This document shows, piece by piece, positions 52,869-62,492 of a stretch of 64,000 nt of DNA. How positions within the stretch are numbered: position 1 is the stretch's first letter; the number at the start of each line of letters is the position of its first letter. The stretch lies in NCBI RefSeq assembly GCF_008365405.1, contig NZ_QOKV01000005.1:186001-250000 (forward strand), in the 5' to 3' direction. The notes beneath the pieces are model-generated. The model made no database searches and had not been told where the DNA came from. It saw only the letters and a list, made by a program, of their open reading frames with translations. The DNA is from Azospirillum brasilense. Lineage in GTDB: Bacteria > Pseudomonadota > Alphaproteobacteria > Azospirillales > Azospirillaceae. The position numbers and the translations under genes are program-made.

Positions 52869-52990
52869 TTGCCGATTCTTTGCTTGTTCGTCCTACCAAC
52901 GTACAAGTTTCAAGCTCCCTCCGCTCGGTTAGGATTTCGAAGCGCGCCCAACGATGCGCGCCGGAACAGCCGAACAACGGAGGGAACCCC

Positions 52991-53467
52991 ATGCGCACCC
53001 TGTTCGCGATCACGGCCGCCCTGATCGCGCTGGCCAGCCCGGCCCTGGCCGTCGAGGTCACGGAGTCGGCCACCCTGCCCTACCCGGTCGAGACGGTCTG
53101 GCAGCAGATCGGCCCCTTCTGCAACCTCGGCACCTGGCATCCGGCGGTGGAGAGCTGCACCCTGCGCCGGAAGGACGGCGCGGAGGAGCGCGTGCTGGCC
53201 CTCAAGGGCGGCGGCGCGATCGAGGAGCGGCTGCTCTCTTCCTCCGCCAGCAGCCACCGCATCCGCTACTCGATCCTGACCAGCCCCCTGCCGGTCAAGG
53301 ACTACGAGGCTTCCCTGTCGGCCGAACCGGCGGGCAAGGGCACGCGCGTCGTTTGGACGGCGCGCTACACCTCGAACGGCGCCAGCGACGAGGAATCGCG
53401 CAAGGTGATCTCGGGCATCTTCACCTCGGGCTTCGACGGGCTGAAGCAGAAGCTCGCCCCCAAGTAA
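52991..53467 (+). CDS. Exported SRPBCC-family protein
   Basis: This 158-residue protein has a signal peptide ([20 protein letters not shown]) and an SRPBCC (START-like) domain: [38 protein letters not shown] and the C-terminal helix [16 protein letters not shown]. The fold binds hydrophobic ligands; the substrate is unknown. Export of an SRPBCC protein is less usual. GGAGGG precedes the ATG. It is unrelated to the cytosolic SRPBCC protein at 29964. Confidence 0.8.
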   Translation: MRTLFAITAALIALASPALAVEVTESATLPYPVETVWQQIGPFCNLGTWHPAVESCTLRRKDGAEERVLALKGGGAIEERLLSSSASSHRIRYSILTSPLPVKDYEASLSAEPAGKGTRVVWTARYTSNGASDEESRKVISGIFTSGFDGLKQKLAPK

Positions 53468-53609
53468 GTCACCGGTCTTCGGCGAAGCGGTCAGGATCGC
53501 CGGAACCAGCGCACGATCCTGGTCGCGATTCCGCGCCGTGGTCCGGGTTGGCCTTGCCGTGGCGACAATGACGGTCTACTTGTTCGGCAACTTTGCGAAA
53601 GTTGCTGAT

Positions 53610-54974
53610 ATGGTCGACACGTCCCTTTCCCCCGTTCACGTCATCGGCGGCGGCCTCGCCGGGTCCGAAGCCGCGTGGCAGCTCGCCCAGCGCGGCGTTC
53701 CCGTTGTGCTGCACGAGATGCGGCCCATCCGCCCGACCGAGGCGCACAGCACCGACCAGCTCGCCGAACTGGTGTGCTCCAACTCCTTCCGGTCGGACGA
53801 CGCGGAGTACAACGCGGTCGGGCTGCTGCACGAGGAGATGCGGCGCTGCGGCTCGCTGATCCTGCGCTGCGCCGACGCGCACAAGGTGCCGGCCGGCGGC
53901 GCGCTGGCCATGGACCGCGACGGCTTCGCGGGCGCGGTGACCGAGGCGATCACCGGCCACCCGCTCATCACCGTGGAGCGCGGCGAGGTCACGGGCCTGC
54001 CGCCGGAGGCGTGGGACAGCGTCGTCATCGCCACCGGCCCCCTCACCTCCCCGCCGCTGGCCGAGGCCATCCGCGCCTTTACGGGTGAGGAGTCGCTGGC
54101 CTTCTTCGACGCCATCGCCCCCATCGTCTATCTGGAGAGCGTCGACCTGTCCAAGGCGTGGTTCCAGTCGCGCTACGACAAGCCCGGCCCCGGCGGCACC
54201 GGCAAGGACTACATCAACTGCGCCTTCGAGAAGGACGAATACCGCGCCTTCATCGACGCCCTGCTGACCGGCGAAACGGTGGACTTCAAGGAGTGGGAGA
54301 AGAGCACGCCCTACTTCGAAGGCTGCCTGCCCATCGAGGTGATGGCGGAGCGCGGGGTGGACACGCTGCGCTACGGCCCGATGAAGCCGGTCGGCCTGAC
54401 CAACCCGCACAAGCCGGAACGCCGCCCCTACGCGGTGGTCCAGCTCCGCCAGGACAACGCGCTGGGCACGCTCTACAACCTCGTCGGCTTCCAGACCAAG
54501 CTGCGCCACGCCGAGCAGGCGCGGGTCTTCCGCATGATCCCCGGCCTGGAAAACGCGGAGTTCGCCCGGTTGGGCGGCCTGCACCGCAACACCTTCCTGA
54601 ACAGCCCGCGCCTGCTGGACGGCGCTCTGCGGCTGAAGGCGCAGCCGCGCATCCGCTTCGCCGGGCAGGTGACCGGCTGCGAGGGCTATGTGGAGAGCGC
54701 CGCCGTCGGCCTGCTGGCCGGGCGCTTCGCCGCCGCCGAGCGTCTGGGCGGCGAGCCGTCCGCCCCGCCGGCCACCACGGCGCTGGGGGCGATCCTCGGC
54801 CACATCACCGGCGGCGCCAACGCCGACACCTACCAGCCGATGAACGTCAATTTCGGCCTGTTCCCGCCGGTGGACGAGCGCATCCGCGGCCGCGACCGCA
54901 AGCTGGCCTACACCCGCCGCGCGCTGGAAGATCTGGGCGGTTGGCTGGCCACCGCGCCCGGCGTCACCGCCTGA
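53610..54974 (+). CDS. trmFO: TrmFO, folate-dependent tRNA (uracil-54) methyltransferase
   Basis: This 454-residue flavoprotein has the FAD-binding [20 protein letters not shown] at the start, the family stretch [19 protein letters not shown] and [20 protein letters not shown]. The C-terminal region has [20 protein letters not shown]. TrmFO makes the conserved m5U54 in the T-loop of tRNA with methylenetetrahydrofolate and FADH2. The conserved Cys in ELVCSNS and the Cys in EGCLP are present. The start ATG 53610 is chosen from the GGG-like motif; the longer frame is less family-like. Confidence 0.95.
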   Translation: MVDTSLSPVHVIGGGLAGSEAAWQLAQRGVPVVLHEMRPIRPTEAHSTDQLAELVCSNSFRSDDAEYNAVGLLHEEMRRCGSLILRCADAHKVPAGGALAMDRDGFAGAVTEAITGHPLITVERGEVTGLPPEAWDSVVIATGPLTSPPLAEAIRAFTGEESLAFFDAIAPIVYLESVDLSKAWFQSRYDKPGPGGTGKDYINCAFEKDEYRAFIDALLTGETVDFKEWEKSTPYFEGCLPIEVMAERGVDTLRYGPMKPVGLTNPHKPERRPYAVVQLRQDNALGTLYNLVGFQTKLRHAEQARVFRMIPGLENAEFARLGGLHRNTFLNSPRLLDGALRLKAQPRIRFAGQVTGCEGYVESAAVGLLAGRFAAAERLGGEPSAPPATTALGAILGHITGGANADTYQPMNVNFGLFPPVDERIRGRDRKLAYTRRALEDLGGWLATAPGVTA

Positions 54975-55086
54975 GGAACGGTGTTCCCGGTAAAATGTTA
55001 CAAAACCATAATAAAGATCATAAGTGACGCTTAACCATCTCCGTGGAACACTTTCTTTCGAAAGAACAGGAAAGTCTTCCAACGGG

Positions 55087-57171
55087 ATGGTTATGATTAA
55101 AACAAATTCATTGGTTGCCAAACAGGTGATCGTCATCGTGATGGTGACGATCGTTTCCCTGGCGGTGGGAATTGCAGCCCTCACCACCAAGAGCGGGTCG
55201 GACATCGAAACCCTGGCCTTCCAGAGCGGGGAGCAGCTTGGCCACCGTTACGGCGAGATGGTGCACGCCCGGTTGGGCACCGCGATGGAGGCCAGCCGCT
55301 TCATCGCGGCCTCCCTGGTCGGCCTGAAAGCCGCGGGCCGCGCCGACCGGGAGCAGCTCTCCACCTGGCTCAAGAGCATCGCCGAGGCCAACCCGGATTT
55401 CCTCGGCGTGTGGGTGGGGATGGAGCCGAACGCGCTGGACGGCCGCGACGCGGAGTTCGCCAACAAGCCGGGCTCCGACGCCTCCGGCCGGTTCCTCCCC
55501 TATTGGAACCGCGGGTCGGGGGCGGTCGCGCTGGAGTCCCTCGTCGGCTATGACGACCCGGGCTCCGACGGCGCCTATTATCAGATCCCCAAGCGCACCG
55601 GGCACGCCATGGTGGTGGAGCCCTACAGCTACATGGTCGCCGGCCGGAAGGTGCTGATGATCTCCATGTCCGTTCCGATCGTCGAGAACGGCCATGTCAT
55701 CGGGGTCGCCGGCGTGGACCTGTCCACCGACGGCATCTGGTCCATGCTGAAAACGGTGAAGCCCTTCCACAGCGGGTCCATCCACCTGATTTCCAACGAC
55801 GGCGTCTGGGCCGGTCACCCTGACGCCGAACAGATGGGGCAACCGATCGATAAATCGGACCCGGCGCTTGACGCCGCCAAACCGGCCATCCGCGCGGGCC
55901 GGAGTTTCGAGCAGATGTCGGTCGCCGATAGACAGCCCGTGAAGCAGCTGTTCCTGCCGGTAAAGGTCGCGGGAACGGAAACGCCCTGGTCCCTGCTGGT
56001 CAACCTGCCGCTCGACAAAATCAACGCCCCGGTCCGGGACCTGCGCAACGCCACAATCGTCGGCGGGCTGGTTCTGCTGGCCGCCCTGGTCGCCGCACTC
56101 CTGTTCGCCAGCCGCAGCATCGTCGGCCTGCCGTTGCGTCGCACCATCGCGACGCTGGACGCCGTGGTCGCCGGGGAGCGCGGCGTGGTCATCACCGATA
56201 CCGGCCGCACCGACGAAATCGGCGCCATCAACAAGGCCCTGAAGCTCTTCCAGGACAACACCACCCGCATGGCGGAGCTGGAGGAGGAACGCCACCGCGA
56301 GGAGCAGCGCGCCGTCGAACGCCGCAAGCACGACCTCGCCGACGTCGCCAGCCGGTTCGAGGCGTCGGTGGGCGGCGTCGTGCGCAACGTGTCGGAACAG
56401 GCGGGCGCGATGCGCAGCACCGCGCAGAGTCTGTCGGCCATCGCCGCCCAGACCGACCGTCAGGCCGCCGCTGTGTCCACCGCCGCCGAGGAGGCCAGCC
56501 AGAACGTCCAGACGGTGGCCGCCGCGGCGGAGGAACTGAGCTGCTCCATCCGAGAGATCAACGAGCGGATAGGCCATTCCTCACAGATGGCCGCCGAGGC
56601 AGTGGCCGAGGTGGAGCGCACCAACAGCACGCTGGAGGGGTTGGCCGCCGCCGCTCAGAAGATCGGCGACGTGGTGAATCTGATCCAGGGCATCGCCGGG
56701 CAGACCAACCTCCTGGCGCTCAACGCCACCATCGAGGCCGCCCGCGCCGGGGAGGCCGGAAAAGGCTTCGCCGTCGTCGCCAGCGAGGTGAAGAATCTCG
56801 CCAACCAGACCGCCAAGGCGACGGAGGACATCTCGCGGCAGATCGCCGACATGCAGACCGTCAGCGGCACGGTGGTCGGCGTGATCCAGGCGGTGGGGCG
56901 GAGCATCATCGCCATCAACGAAACGATCACCGCCATCGCCGCCGCCGCGGAGCAGCAGGGCGCCGCCACCCAGGAGATCAGCCGCAACGTCCAGCAGGCG
57001 TCGATGGGCACCGCCGCCGTGTCGGTGAACATCGGCGGCGTGACCCAGGCGGCGGGCTCCACCGGCTCGATGGCCGATCAGGCGCTCAACGCCGCCGGCG
57101 ACCTGTCCCGTGAGGCCGACCAGCTCCGCCAGGAGGTGGAACGGTTCGTGGCGATGATCCGCGCCGCCTGA
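55087..57171 (+). CDS. Methyl-accepting chemotaxis protein with dCache-type sensor
   Basis: This protein of about 694 residues has TM1 near residues 12-32, a periplasmic sensor of about 275 residues with dCACHE features (GVWVGMEPNALDG, YYQIPKRTGHAMVVEPYSY, GVAGVDLSTDGIWSML), TM2 near 325-350, a HAMP-like segment (RTIATLDAVVAGERGVVITD), and the signalling domain with the conserved hairpin IAGQTNLLALNATIEAARAG and GKGFAVVASEVKNLANQTAK. It sends a signal to CheA. The bound ligand is not deducible. ATG 55093 is an alternative start. Confidence 0.9.
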   Translation: MVMIKTNSLVAKQVIVIVMVTIVSLAVGIAALTTKSGSDIETLAFQSGEQLGHRYGEMVHARLGTAMEASRFIAASLVGLKAAGRADREQLSTWLKSIAEANPDFLGVWVGMEPNALDGRDAEFANKPGSDASGRFLPYWNRGSGAVALESLVGYDDPGSDGAYYQIPKRTGHAMVVEPYSYMVAGRKVLMISMSVPIVENGHVIGVAGVDLSTDGIWSMLKTVKPFHSGSIHLISNDGVWAGHPDAEQMGQPIDKSDPALDAAKPAIRAGRSFEQMSVADRQPVKQLFLPVKVAGTETPWSLLVNLPLDKINAPVRDLRNATIVGGLVLLAALVAALLFASRSIVGLPLRRTIATLDAVVAGERGVVITDTGRTDEIGAINKALKLFQDNTTRMAELEEERHREEQRAVERRKHDLADVASRFEASVGGVVRNVSEQAGAMRSTAQSLSAIAAQTDRQAAAVSTAAEEASQNVQTVAAAAEELSCSIREINERIGHSSQMAAEAVAEVERTNSTLEGLAAAAQKIGDVVNLIQGIAGQTNLLALNATIEAARAGEAGKGFAVVASEVKNLANQTAKATEDISRQIADMQTVSGTVVGVIQAVGRSIIAINETITAIAAAAEQQGAATQEISRNVQQASMGTAAVSVNIGGVTQAAGSTGSMADQALNAAGDLSREADQLRQEVERFVAMIRAA

Positions 57172-57181
57172 GCGACAGGGG

Positions 57182-58036
57182 TCAGAACCTGCCGCGCAGC
57201 GCCGCCCAGGCCAGCTTGGCGTGGCGCAGCGGGTGGGGCATCAGCACCCGCGCGGCGAAGGGGTCATTGTCCTCCTTCGCCAGCGCGTCCAGATGCAGCC
57301 CGGCCAGCACCGCCGGCAGCAGAGCCGACAGGGCGGCGCGCGGTACGGAGCGGCGCAGCGCGCGGGCCTTCGCCAGATGGTCGCGGGCGGCCTCCGCCAC
57401 CTCGCGCGCCACGGGGCGCAGTTCGGGGGTGGAGCGCAGCTCGAACAGGTCGCCCGGCTTGGCGCCGTGCGCCGCCATGCGGTCGGCGGGGAGAAGCTGG
57501 CGGTGCTGACGGGCGTGGAAGGGCACCGCCCGGACGATGCCGGCAAGCGCGTAGCCGATCCCGGCCTGACGGCCGGCCTCCATCGCCTCGGGCCCCTTCG
57601 CGCCGAGGATCTCCAGCGCGAGCTGGACGAGCGGCGCCCCGGTGACCTCCGCGTAGTTGACGAGGCAGGACAGGTTGGCCGGCGGCGTGTCGTCCAGGTC
57701 GGCCTCCCGCGCGTCGATCAGCCGGTCGAACAGGGAGCGGCTCAGCGCGCCCTCGTGCACGGCAGCGGCGAGCGGCTCCATCACCGCGTGCTTGGGCACC
57801 GCGCCGCCCTCGTAGATCTTGTCCAGCCCGTCGCGCCAGAATTGCAGCCGCATCTGGCCCAGCACCGGCTCGGTCACCACCTCGCGGGTCTTGGCGATCT
57901 CCAGATTGAATGCGTAGAGGGCGAACAGCGATTCGCGGCGCTCCGCCGGGGCGAAGAGGCAGGTCAGGAAGCGGTCGTTGTCATATTTCCGCACCTCCCG
58001 TCCGCAATAGGACAGGTCGGGGGTCGCCTTCGCCAT
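57182..58036 (-). CDS. NDUFAF6-like squalene/phytoene synthase-family protein
   Basis: This 284-residue protein begins MAKATPDLSYCGREVRKYDN and continues LFAPAERRESLFALYAFNLE and IAKTREVVTEPVLGQMRLQF. That pattern is of the group that includes the mitochondrial complex I assembly factor NDUFAF6, related to squalene synthases but lacking the paired DxxxD metal motifs; the first Asp-rich position is replaced by EIAKTRE. It is divergent from hpnC with 120 bases between the starts. A role in complex I assembly or in isoprenoid metabolism is inference. Confidence 0.75.
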   Translation of the reverse strand: MAKATPDLSYCGREVRKYDNDRFLTCLFAPAERRESLFALYAFNLEIAKTREVVTEPVLGQMRLQFWRDGLDKIYEGGAVPKHAVMEPLAAAVHEGALSRSLFDRLIDAREADLDDTPPANLSCLVNYAEVTGAPLVQLALEILGAKGPEAMEAGRQAGIGYALAGIVRAVPFHARQHRQLLPADRMAAHGAKPGDLFELRSTPELRPVAREVAEAARDHLAKARALRRSVPRAALSALLPAVLAGLHLDALAKEDNDPFAARVLMPHPLRHAKLAWAALRGRF

Positions 58037-58156
58037 GTGATGCCTGTTCTGGAAAAATGGGGGTGGCACGGTTTGGAAGCGGGGCAAAGCCCGCAAGCGC
58101 CTTATATTAGGCAGACAGGCTCTCCACACCAGCCCCGACGCGCAGCAGGCGGAACA

Positions 58157-59029
58157 ATGGCCGATTTCAACGTCGCCCCCACCAAGCCCCGCAAACCCAG
58201 CCCGGTCGCCCGCAAGGACGCGGACTCGGAGAATTTTCCGGTCGCCTCGCGCCTGCTCCCGAAGCATCTCAGGCCGCATGTCATGGCCTTCTACCGGTTC
58301 GTCCGGCTGGGCGACGACATCGCCGACGATCCCGATCTCGAGCCGGAGACCAAGCTCGCCTATCTGGAGGCGCTGGAACGCTCGCTGACCACCGGGCAGG
58401 CCAAGCACGCCTATCTGAAGCCGGCGCTGGACCTGCGCGCCAGCCTGCAGGCGACCGGCGTCAGCGACCGCCACCCCCGGCAGGTGCTGCGCGCCTTCCG
58501 GCGCGACGCGGTGGGGGCGCGCTGCCACAGCTGGAGCGACCTGCTGCTCTACTGCCGCTTCTCCGCCAATCCGGTCGGGCGTTACCTGCTGGACCTGCAT
58601 GGCGAGGGCGTGGCTGCCGGGCCGGCGTCCGACGCGCTGTGCACCGCCCTGCAGGTGCTGAACCACCTTCAGGACTGCCGGGAGGATTGGAGCCAGCTCG
58701 GCCGTTGCTACATCCCGCTGGTCTGGTTCGACGATTCGGCGATCAGCGTCGAGCGGCTGGTCGAAACGGAGAGCGACGCCAAGCTGCGCGCCATCTTCGA
58801 CCGCACGCTGGAGCACACCGACCGCCTGCTGGAGCGCGCCGCCCCCCTGCCCGGCCTGATCCAGCACCGTGGGTTGCGGATGGAAGCCTCGGTGATCCTC
58901 AGCCTCGCCGAGTCGCTGGCGCAGCGGCTGCGCAGCCGCGACCCGCTGAAGAAGCGGGTGGTGCTCGGCACGCATCATAAGCTGTTCGCCACCGCACGCG
59001 GGCTGGCGCGCGCCATCGGGAGCAAATAG
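58157..59029 (+). CDS. hpnC: HpnC, squalene synthase-like enzyme of squalene synthesis
   Basis: This 290-residue protein has the trans-isoprenyl synthase motif RFVRLGDDIADDPDL (first Asp-rich) and VLNHLQDCREDWSQLGRCYI (second), typical of HpnC, which converts hydroxysqualene diphosphate to hydroxysqualene. It begins at ATG 58157 with GGCGGAAC upstream. It is the first gene of the hpnCDE set that makes squalene from farnesyl diphosphate for hopanoids. The next gene starts 39 bases later. Confidence 0.9.
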   Translation: MADFNVAPTKPRKPSPVARKDADSENFPVASRLLPKHLRPHVMAFYRFVRLGDDIADDPDLEPETKLAYLEALERSLTTGQAKHAYLKPALDLRASLQATGVSDRHPRQVLRAFRRDAVGARCHSWSDLLLYCRFSANPVGRYLLDLHGEGVAAGPASDALCTALQVLNHLQDCREDWSQLGRCYIPLVWFDDSAISVERLVETESDAKLRAIFDRTLEHTDRLLERAAPLPGLIQHRGLRMEASVILSLAESLAQRLRSRDPLKKRVVLGTHHKLFATARGLARAIGSK

Positions 59030-59068
59030 ACTCCGCCCCCTTCGACCGCCACCACGTAGGACCGACGT

Positions 59069-60013
59069 ATGCCGCAGCCATCGCTGGACTCGACGCAGAG
59101 CGACACCGCCGGCAGCCCGGCTGCCGCGGCGGCGGCGGTGACCGGGCGGTCGGGCAGCACCTTCTACTGGCCGATGCTGCTTCTCCCCCGCTCCAAGCGG
59201 GCGGCGATGTTCGCCATCTATGCCTTCTGCCGGCGGATCGACGACATCGCGGACGAGCCCGGAGACCCCGTTGAGAAGCGTGCGGCGCTCGACGCCTGGA
59301 GGACCGAGATCCGTGGCCTCTACGCCGGCGGCGCGCCGTCCAGTTCGCTGGGAGCCGCGCTGAAGGGCGCCATCGAGCGCTACGGCCTGCCGCGGGGCGA
59401 GCTGGAGGCGCTGATCGACGGCATGGCTATGGACATCCCGGCGGACGCCAGCGGTGGTGCCATCGGTGGCGACATCAGCGGCGGCATGACCGGCCCGGCG
59501 CTGCCAACCCTTCGGCTCTATTGCCGCCGCGTCGCCGGCGCGGTGGGCATGCTGGCGATTCGCGTGTTCGACCGGGCCGACGCCTCCACCGAGGCCTTCG
59601 CCCTGGCGCTGGGCGAGGCGTTGCAACTGACCAACATCCTGCGCGACCTGACCGAGGACGCCGAAATCGGCCGCCTCTACCTGCCGCGCGAACTGCTCGA
59701 CGACGCCGGCATCGGCAGCTCCGACCCCGCCACGGTGCTCGCCCATCCCAACCTGCCCCAGACCTGCGAGGCGCTGGCGGTTCTGGCCGAGGAACGCTTC
59801 GCCGAGGCGCGCCAGGCTCTGACCGAGGGGCAGGCCGCCGGTCGGCGCGGCTCGCTGTGGGCGGCGGTCGCCATGATGGTGCTGTACCACCGGCTGCTGG
59901 TGCGCCTGCGCGCCCGGGGTTGGCGCGATCTCGACCGGCGGGTGCGGGTCGGCAAACGCGAATGCGCCCTGGTGGCCGTGCGCTGCGCGCTCGGCTATCC
60001 GCCCGCCGCCTGA
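59069..60013 (+). CDS. hpnD: HpnD, presqualene diphosphate synthase
   Basis: This 314-residue protein has SGSTFYWPMLLLPRSKRAAM, AFCRRIDDIADEPGD (first DDIAD) and LGEALQLTNILRDLTEDAEI (second, NILRDLTED), with YLPRELLDDAGI. HpnD condenses two farnesyl diphosphates to presqualene diphosphate and then to hydroxysqualene in concert with HpnC. The N-terminal 25 residues are Ala/Ser/Thr-rich and probably unstructured. The next gene starts ten bases after its stop. Confidence 0.92.
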   Translation: MPQPSLDSTQSDTAGSPAAAAAAVTGRSGSTFYWPMLLLPRSKRAAMFAIYAFCRRIDDIADEPGDPVEKRAALDAWRTEIRGLYAGGAPSSSLGAALKGAIERYGLPRGELEALIDGMAMDIPADASGGAIGGDISGGMTGPALPTLRLYCRRVAGAVGMLAIRVFDRADASTEAFALALGEALQLTNILRDLTEDAEIGRLYLPRELLDDAGIGSSDPATVLAHPNLPQTCEALAVLAEERFAEARQALTEGQAAGRRGSLWAAVAMMVLYHRLLVRLRARGWRDLDRRVRVGKRECALVAVRCALGYPPAA

Positions 60014-60022
60014 CGGGCCGGC

Positions 60023-61339
60023 TTGAGCACCGTCCACATCGTCGGCGCCGGCCTTGCCGGCCTGTCCGCCGCCGTCCGCCTGACCGAGGCCGGGCGGCGG
60101 GTCATCCTGCATGAAAGCGCGCCGCAGACCGGGGGACGCTGCCGCTCCTTTTACGACGCGACGCTGGATCGGGTGGTGGACAACGGCAACCATCTGGCGC
60201 TCAGCGGCAACCGGTCCCTGCTCGGCTATCTGGAGCGGGTCGGCGCCCGCGGCGCCCTGACCGAGCTGCGCCCCGCCGCCTTTCCCTTCCTCGACCTTGG
60301 CAACGGCGAGCGCTGGTGCCTGCGGCCCGGAGGATTGTGGCTGTTCGACAAGGCCCGCCGCGTGCCGGGAAGCCGCCCCGCCGACTACCTCGTTGCCCTG
60401 CGGACCCTGACTGCCGGTCCCGGAGCGGCGGTAGCCGACGCCCTGCCCGCCAACGGAGCGCTGTACGAACGCCTGTGGCGACCGCTGGCCGTGTCGGTGA
60501 TGAACGGGGCGCCGGAGCGGGTGTCCGCCCGCCTGTTCGGGGCCGTGCTGCGGGAGACGCTGCTGCGCGGCGAGGCCGCCTGCCGGCCGCTGTTCGCCGC
60601 GAAGGGCCTGTCCGCCGCGCTGGTCGACCCCGCGGTGGCTTGGCTGGAACGGCACGGCGCCGAGCTTCGCACCGGCGCGCGGGTGGATGGGCTGGAACGC
60701 GCGGGGGATCGCATCGCCGCCCTGTCGGTGGATGGGGAGCGCGTCGCGCTTGGCGGCGACGACGCGGTGATCCTGGCGGTCCCGGCCTGGGTCGCCGGGC
60801 GCCTGCTTCCCGAAGCGCTGCCCGCATCCGCCCCGACCGCCGGGCGTGCCATCGTCAACGCCCACTTCCGCCTTCCTGCCTCGATCGACCTGCCGGGCGG
60901 CATGCCCTTTCTGGGATTGGTGGGCGGTACGGCGGACTGGCTGTTCCGGCGCGGCGACGTTTTGTCGGTGACGGTCAGTGACGCCGACGCGCTCGCCGTT
61001 CAGCCCGCCGAAACGGTCGCCACCGCCCTGTGGCGCGACGTGGCGACGGCGCTCGGCACACCCGACGCGGCCCTGCCGCCTTTCCGAATCATCAAGGAGC
61101 GCCGGGCGACTCCGGACCAGTCTCCTGTCCATGCGGCGAATCGCCCCGGTGCCCAAACCGCTTTGAAAAACCTCGTTCTGGCCGGCGATTGGACGAGGAT
61201 GGGGCTTCCGGCGACACTCGAAGGTGCGGTGCGCTCCGGCGAGTTCGCCGCACGCGCGGTCCTGAACACAAGGATTACCACCTTTTCGCGCCTCGGCCTT
61301 TTTCCAGCCTTCACTTTGCCGCGCCGCGGGCCTATTTGA
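60023..61339 (+). CDS. hpnE: HpnE, hydroxysqualene dehydroxylase (FAD-dependent)
   Basis: This 438-residue protein has the FAD-binding STVHIVGAGLAGLSAAVRLT at the N-terminus and the GG motif SAPQTGGRCRSFYDA. The end carries the second FAD contact LVLAGDWTRMGLPATLEGAV, as in HpnE and other phytoene-desaturase-like enzymes. It reduces hydroxysqualene to squalene, completing the pathway. It has a TTG start at 60023 in a tight operon (nine bases after hpnD). No ATG lies in a better place. Confidence 0.9.
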   Translation: MSTVHIVGAGLAGLSAAVRLTEAGRRVILHESAPQTGGRCRSFYDATLDRVVDNGNHLALSGNRSLLGYLERVGARGALTELRPAAFPFLDLGNGERWCLRPGGLWLFDKARRVPGSRPADYLVALRTLTAGPGAAVADALPANGALYERLWRPLAVSVMNGAPERVSARLFGAVLRETLLRGEAACRPLFAAKGLSAALVDPAVAWLERHGAELRTGARVDGLERAGDRIAALSVDGERVALGGDDAVILAVPAWVAGRLLPEALPASAPTAGRAIVNAHFRLPASIDLPGGMPFLGLVGGTADWLFRRGDVLSVTVSDADALAVQPAETVATALWRDVATALGTPDAALPPFRIIKERRATPDQSPVHAANRPGAQTALKNLVLAGDWTRMGLPATLEGAVRSGEFAARAVLNTRITTFSRLGLFPAFTLPRRGPI

Positions 61340-61408
61340 GCGGACGGAGGTGCCGCGCCGCCAAGGCGCGGGCCGAGATGGGACAATCCAAGAAGAGAGG
61401 GTAACTCA

Positions 61409-62014
61409 ATGGCGTTCGAACTGCCGCCGCTCCCGTATGGCTATGATGCTCTGCAGCCGTTCATGTCGTCGGAGACGCTGCACCTGCACCACGACAAGCA
61501 CCACCAGACCTACGTCACCAACCTGAACAACCTGACGAAGGACAGCCCCCTGGCCGACGCCAGCCTGGAAGACGTCATCAAGCAGAGCTACGGCGACGCC
61601 TCCAAGCAGGGCCTGTTCAACAACGCCGGTCAGGTGTGGAACCACACCTTCTACTGGCAGAGCATGAAGAAGAACGGTGGCGGCGCCATCCCGGGCGAGC
61701 TTGAGAAGCGCCTGATCGCCGACTTCGGCAGCGTCGACAAGTTCAAGGAAGAGTTCTCGAACGCCGCCATCACCCAGTTCGGCTCGGGCTGGGCCTGGCT
61801 GTACATCGACGGCGGCAAGCTGAAGGTCACCAAGACCTCCAACGCCGACACCCCGCTGGCCCAGGGCCACTTCCCGCTGCTGACCGCCGACGTGTGGGAG
61901 CACGCCTACTACGTCGACTACCAGAACCGCCGCGCGGACTTCGTGAAGGCGTTCCTGGAGAGCCTGGTGAACTGGGAATTCGTGGCCGAGCGCCTGTCGA
62001 AGGCCCCGGCCTGA
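61409..62014 (+). CDS. sodB: Fe-type superoxide dismutase
   Basis: This 201-residue protein starts FELPPLPYGYDALQPFMSSE. The metal ligands are in TLHLHHDKHHQTYV, WNHTFYWQSM and DVWEHAYYVDYQNRR (DxWEHAY), and the FGSGWAWL segment is typical of the Fe/Mn family. The GGGGAIPGELEKRL-type loop favours Fe. It turns superoxide into peroxide in the cytoplasm. AGAGAGGGTAA precedes the ATG, and a strong terminator follows. Confidence 0.95.
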   Translation: MAFELPPLPYGYDALQPFMSSETLHLHHDKHHQTYVTNLNNLTKDSPLADASLEDVIKQSYGDASKQGLFNNAGQVWNHTFYWQSMKKNGGGAIPGELEKRLIADFGSVDKFKEEFSNAAITQFGSGWAWLYIDGGKLKVTKTSNADTPLAQGHFPLLTADVWEHAYYVDYQNRRADFVKAFLESLVNWEFVAERLSKAPA

Positions 62015-62040
62015 TCCTTCCCCGGATCGCCAGAACGGAA

Positions 62041-62066
62041 AAGGCCCCCGATCGGGGGCCTTTTTT
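62041..62066 (+). terminator. Rho-independent terminator of sodB
   Basis: A perfect palindrome AAGGCCCCCG-ATCG-type (arms 62041-62051 and 62052-62062) ends in TTTTTT. It lies 27 bases after the sodB stop and may also serve the convergent gene at 62087 in the other direction. Confidence 0.88.
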
Positions 62067-62086
62067 CGTTCGGCTGGCTTACGCCG

Positions 62087-62464
62087 TCACACCGGCAGCA
62101 GCGCCGCCCCCACCCGCCGGCCTTCGGCCAGCAGGACGTTGTAGGTCCGGCAGGCCGCACCGGTGTCCATCACCTCGACCACCAGCCCGGCGTCGCGCAG
62201 GCTCTGGCGCAGAGCCTTGGGCAGAAGCTGCATCCGTGTGCCGGAGCCGAGCAGAAGGAACTCCACCCGCGGCTCGGCCTGGATGACGGGGGCGAAATCC
62301 TCCGCCGTCAGGGCAGCGAAGTCCTGGGGGCGCCAGGGCTGCGTGCGGTCGGGAAGGACCACCACCGCCCCGGTGCGCCATTGCCCGGACACGCAGAACT
62401 GCCCGTCCCCGTACCCGTCGATGACCTGACGGTCCGACGGGATGATCGGCGTGATGTCCGCCAT
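62087..62464 (-). CDS. Mth938-like (DUF498) protein
   Basis: This 125-residue protein has IDGYGDGQFCVSGQWRTGAV near the N-terminus and EFLLLGSGTRMQLLPKALRQ followed by VEVMDTGAACRTYNVLLAEG, the pattern of the Mth938/NDUFAF3-like family. Alphaproteobacteria often encode it near secDF. The mitochondrial relative NDUFAF3 is a complex I assembly factor; the bacterial role is unsettled. It lies 28 bases after the secF stop on the same strand, so it is probably in one operon. Confidence 0.88.
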   Translation of the reverse strand: MADITPIIPSDRQVIDGYGDGQFCVSGQWRTGAVVVLPDRTQPWRPQDFAALTAEDFAPVIQAEPRVEFLLLGSGTRMQLLPKALRQSLRDAGLVVEVMDTGAACRTYNVLLAEGRRVGAALLPV

Positions 62465-62492
62465 CTCTTGTCCGTTCCTGCTTTTTTGTCGA

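Noticed and set aside
57182..61156. A 1324-codon minus-strand frame across the hpn genes
   Set aside because: It is the continuous reading opposite hpnC, hpnD and hpnE joined to the true NDUFAF6-like gene. The upstream part has no family look; the real start is ATG 58036.
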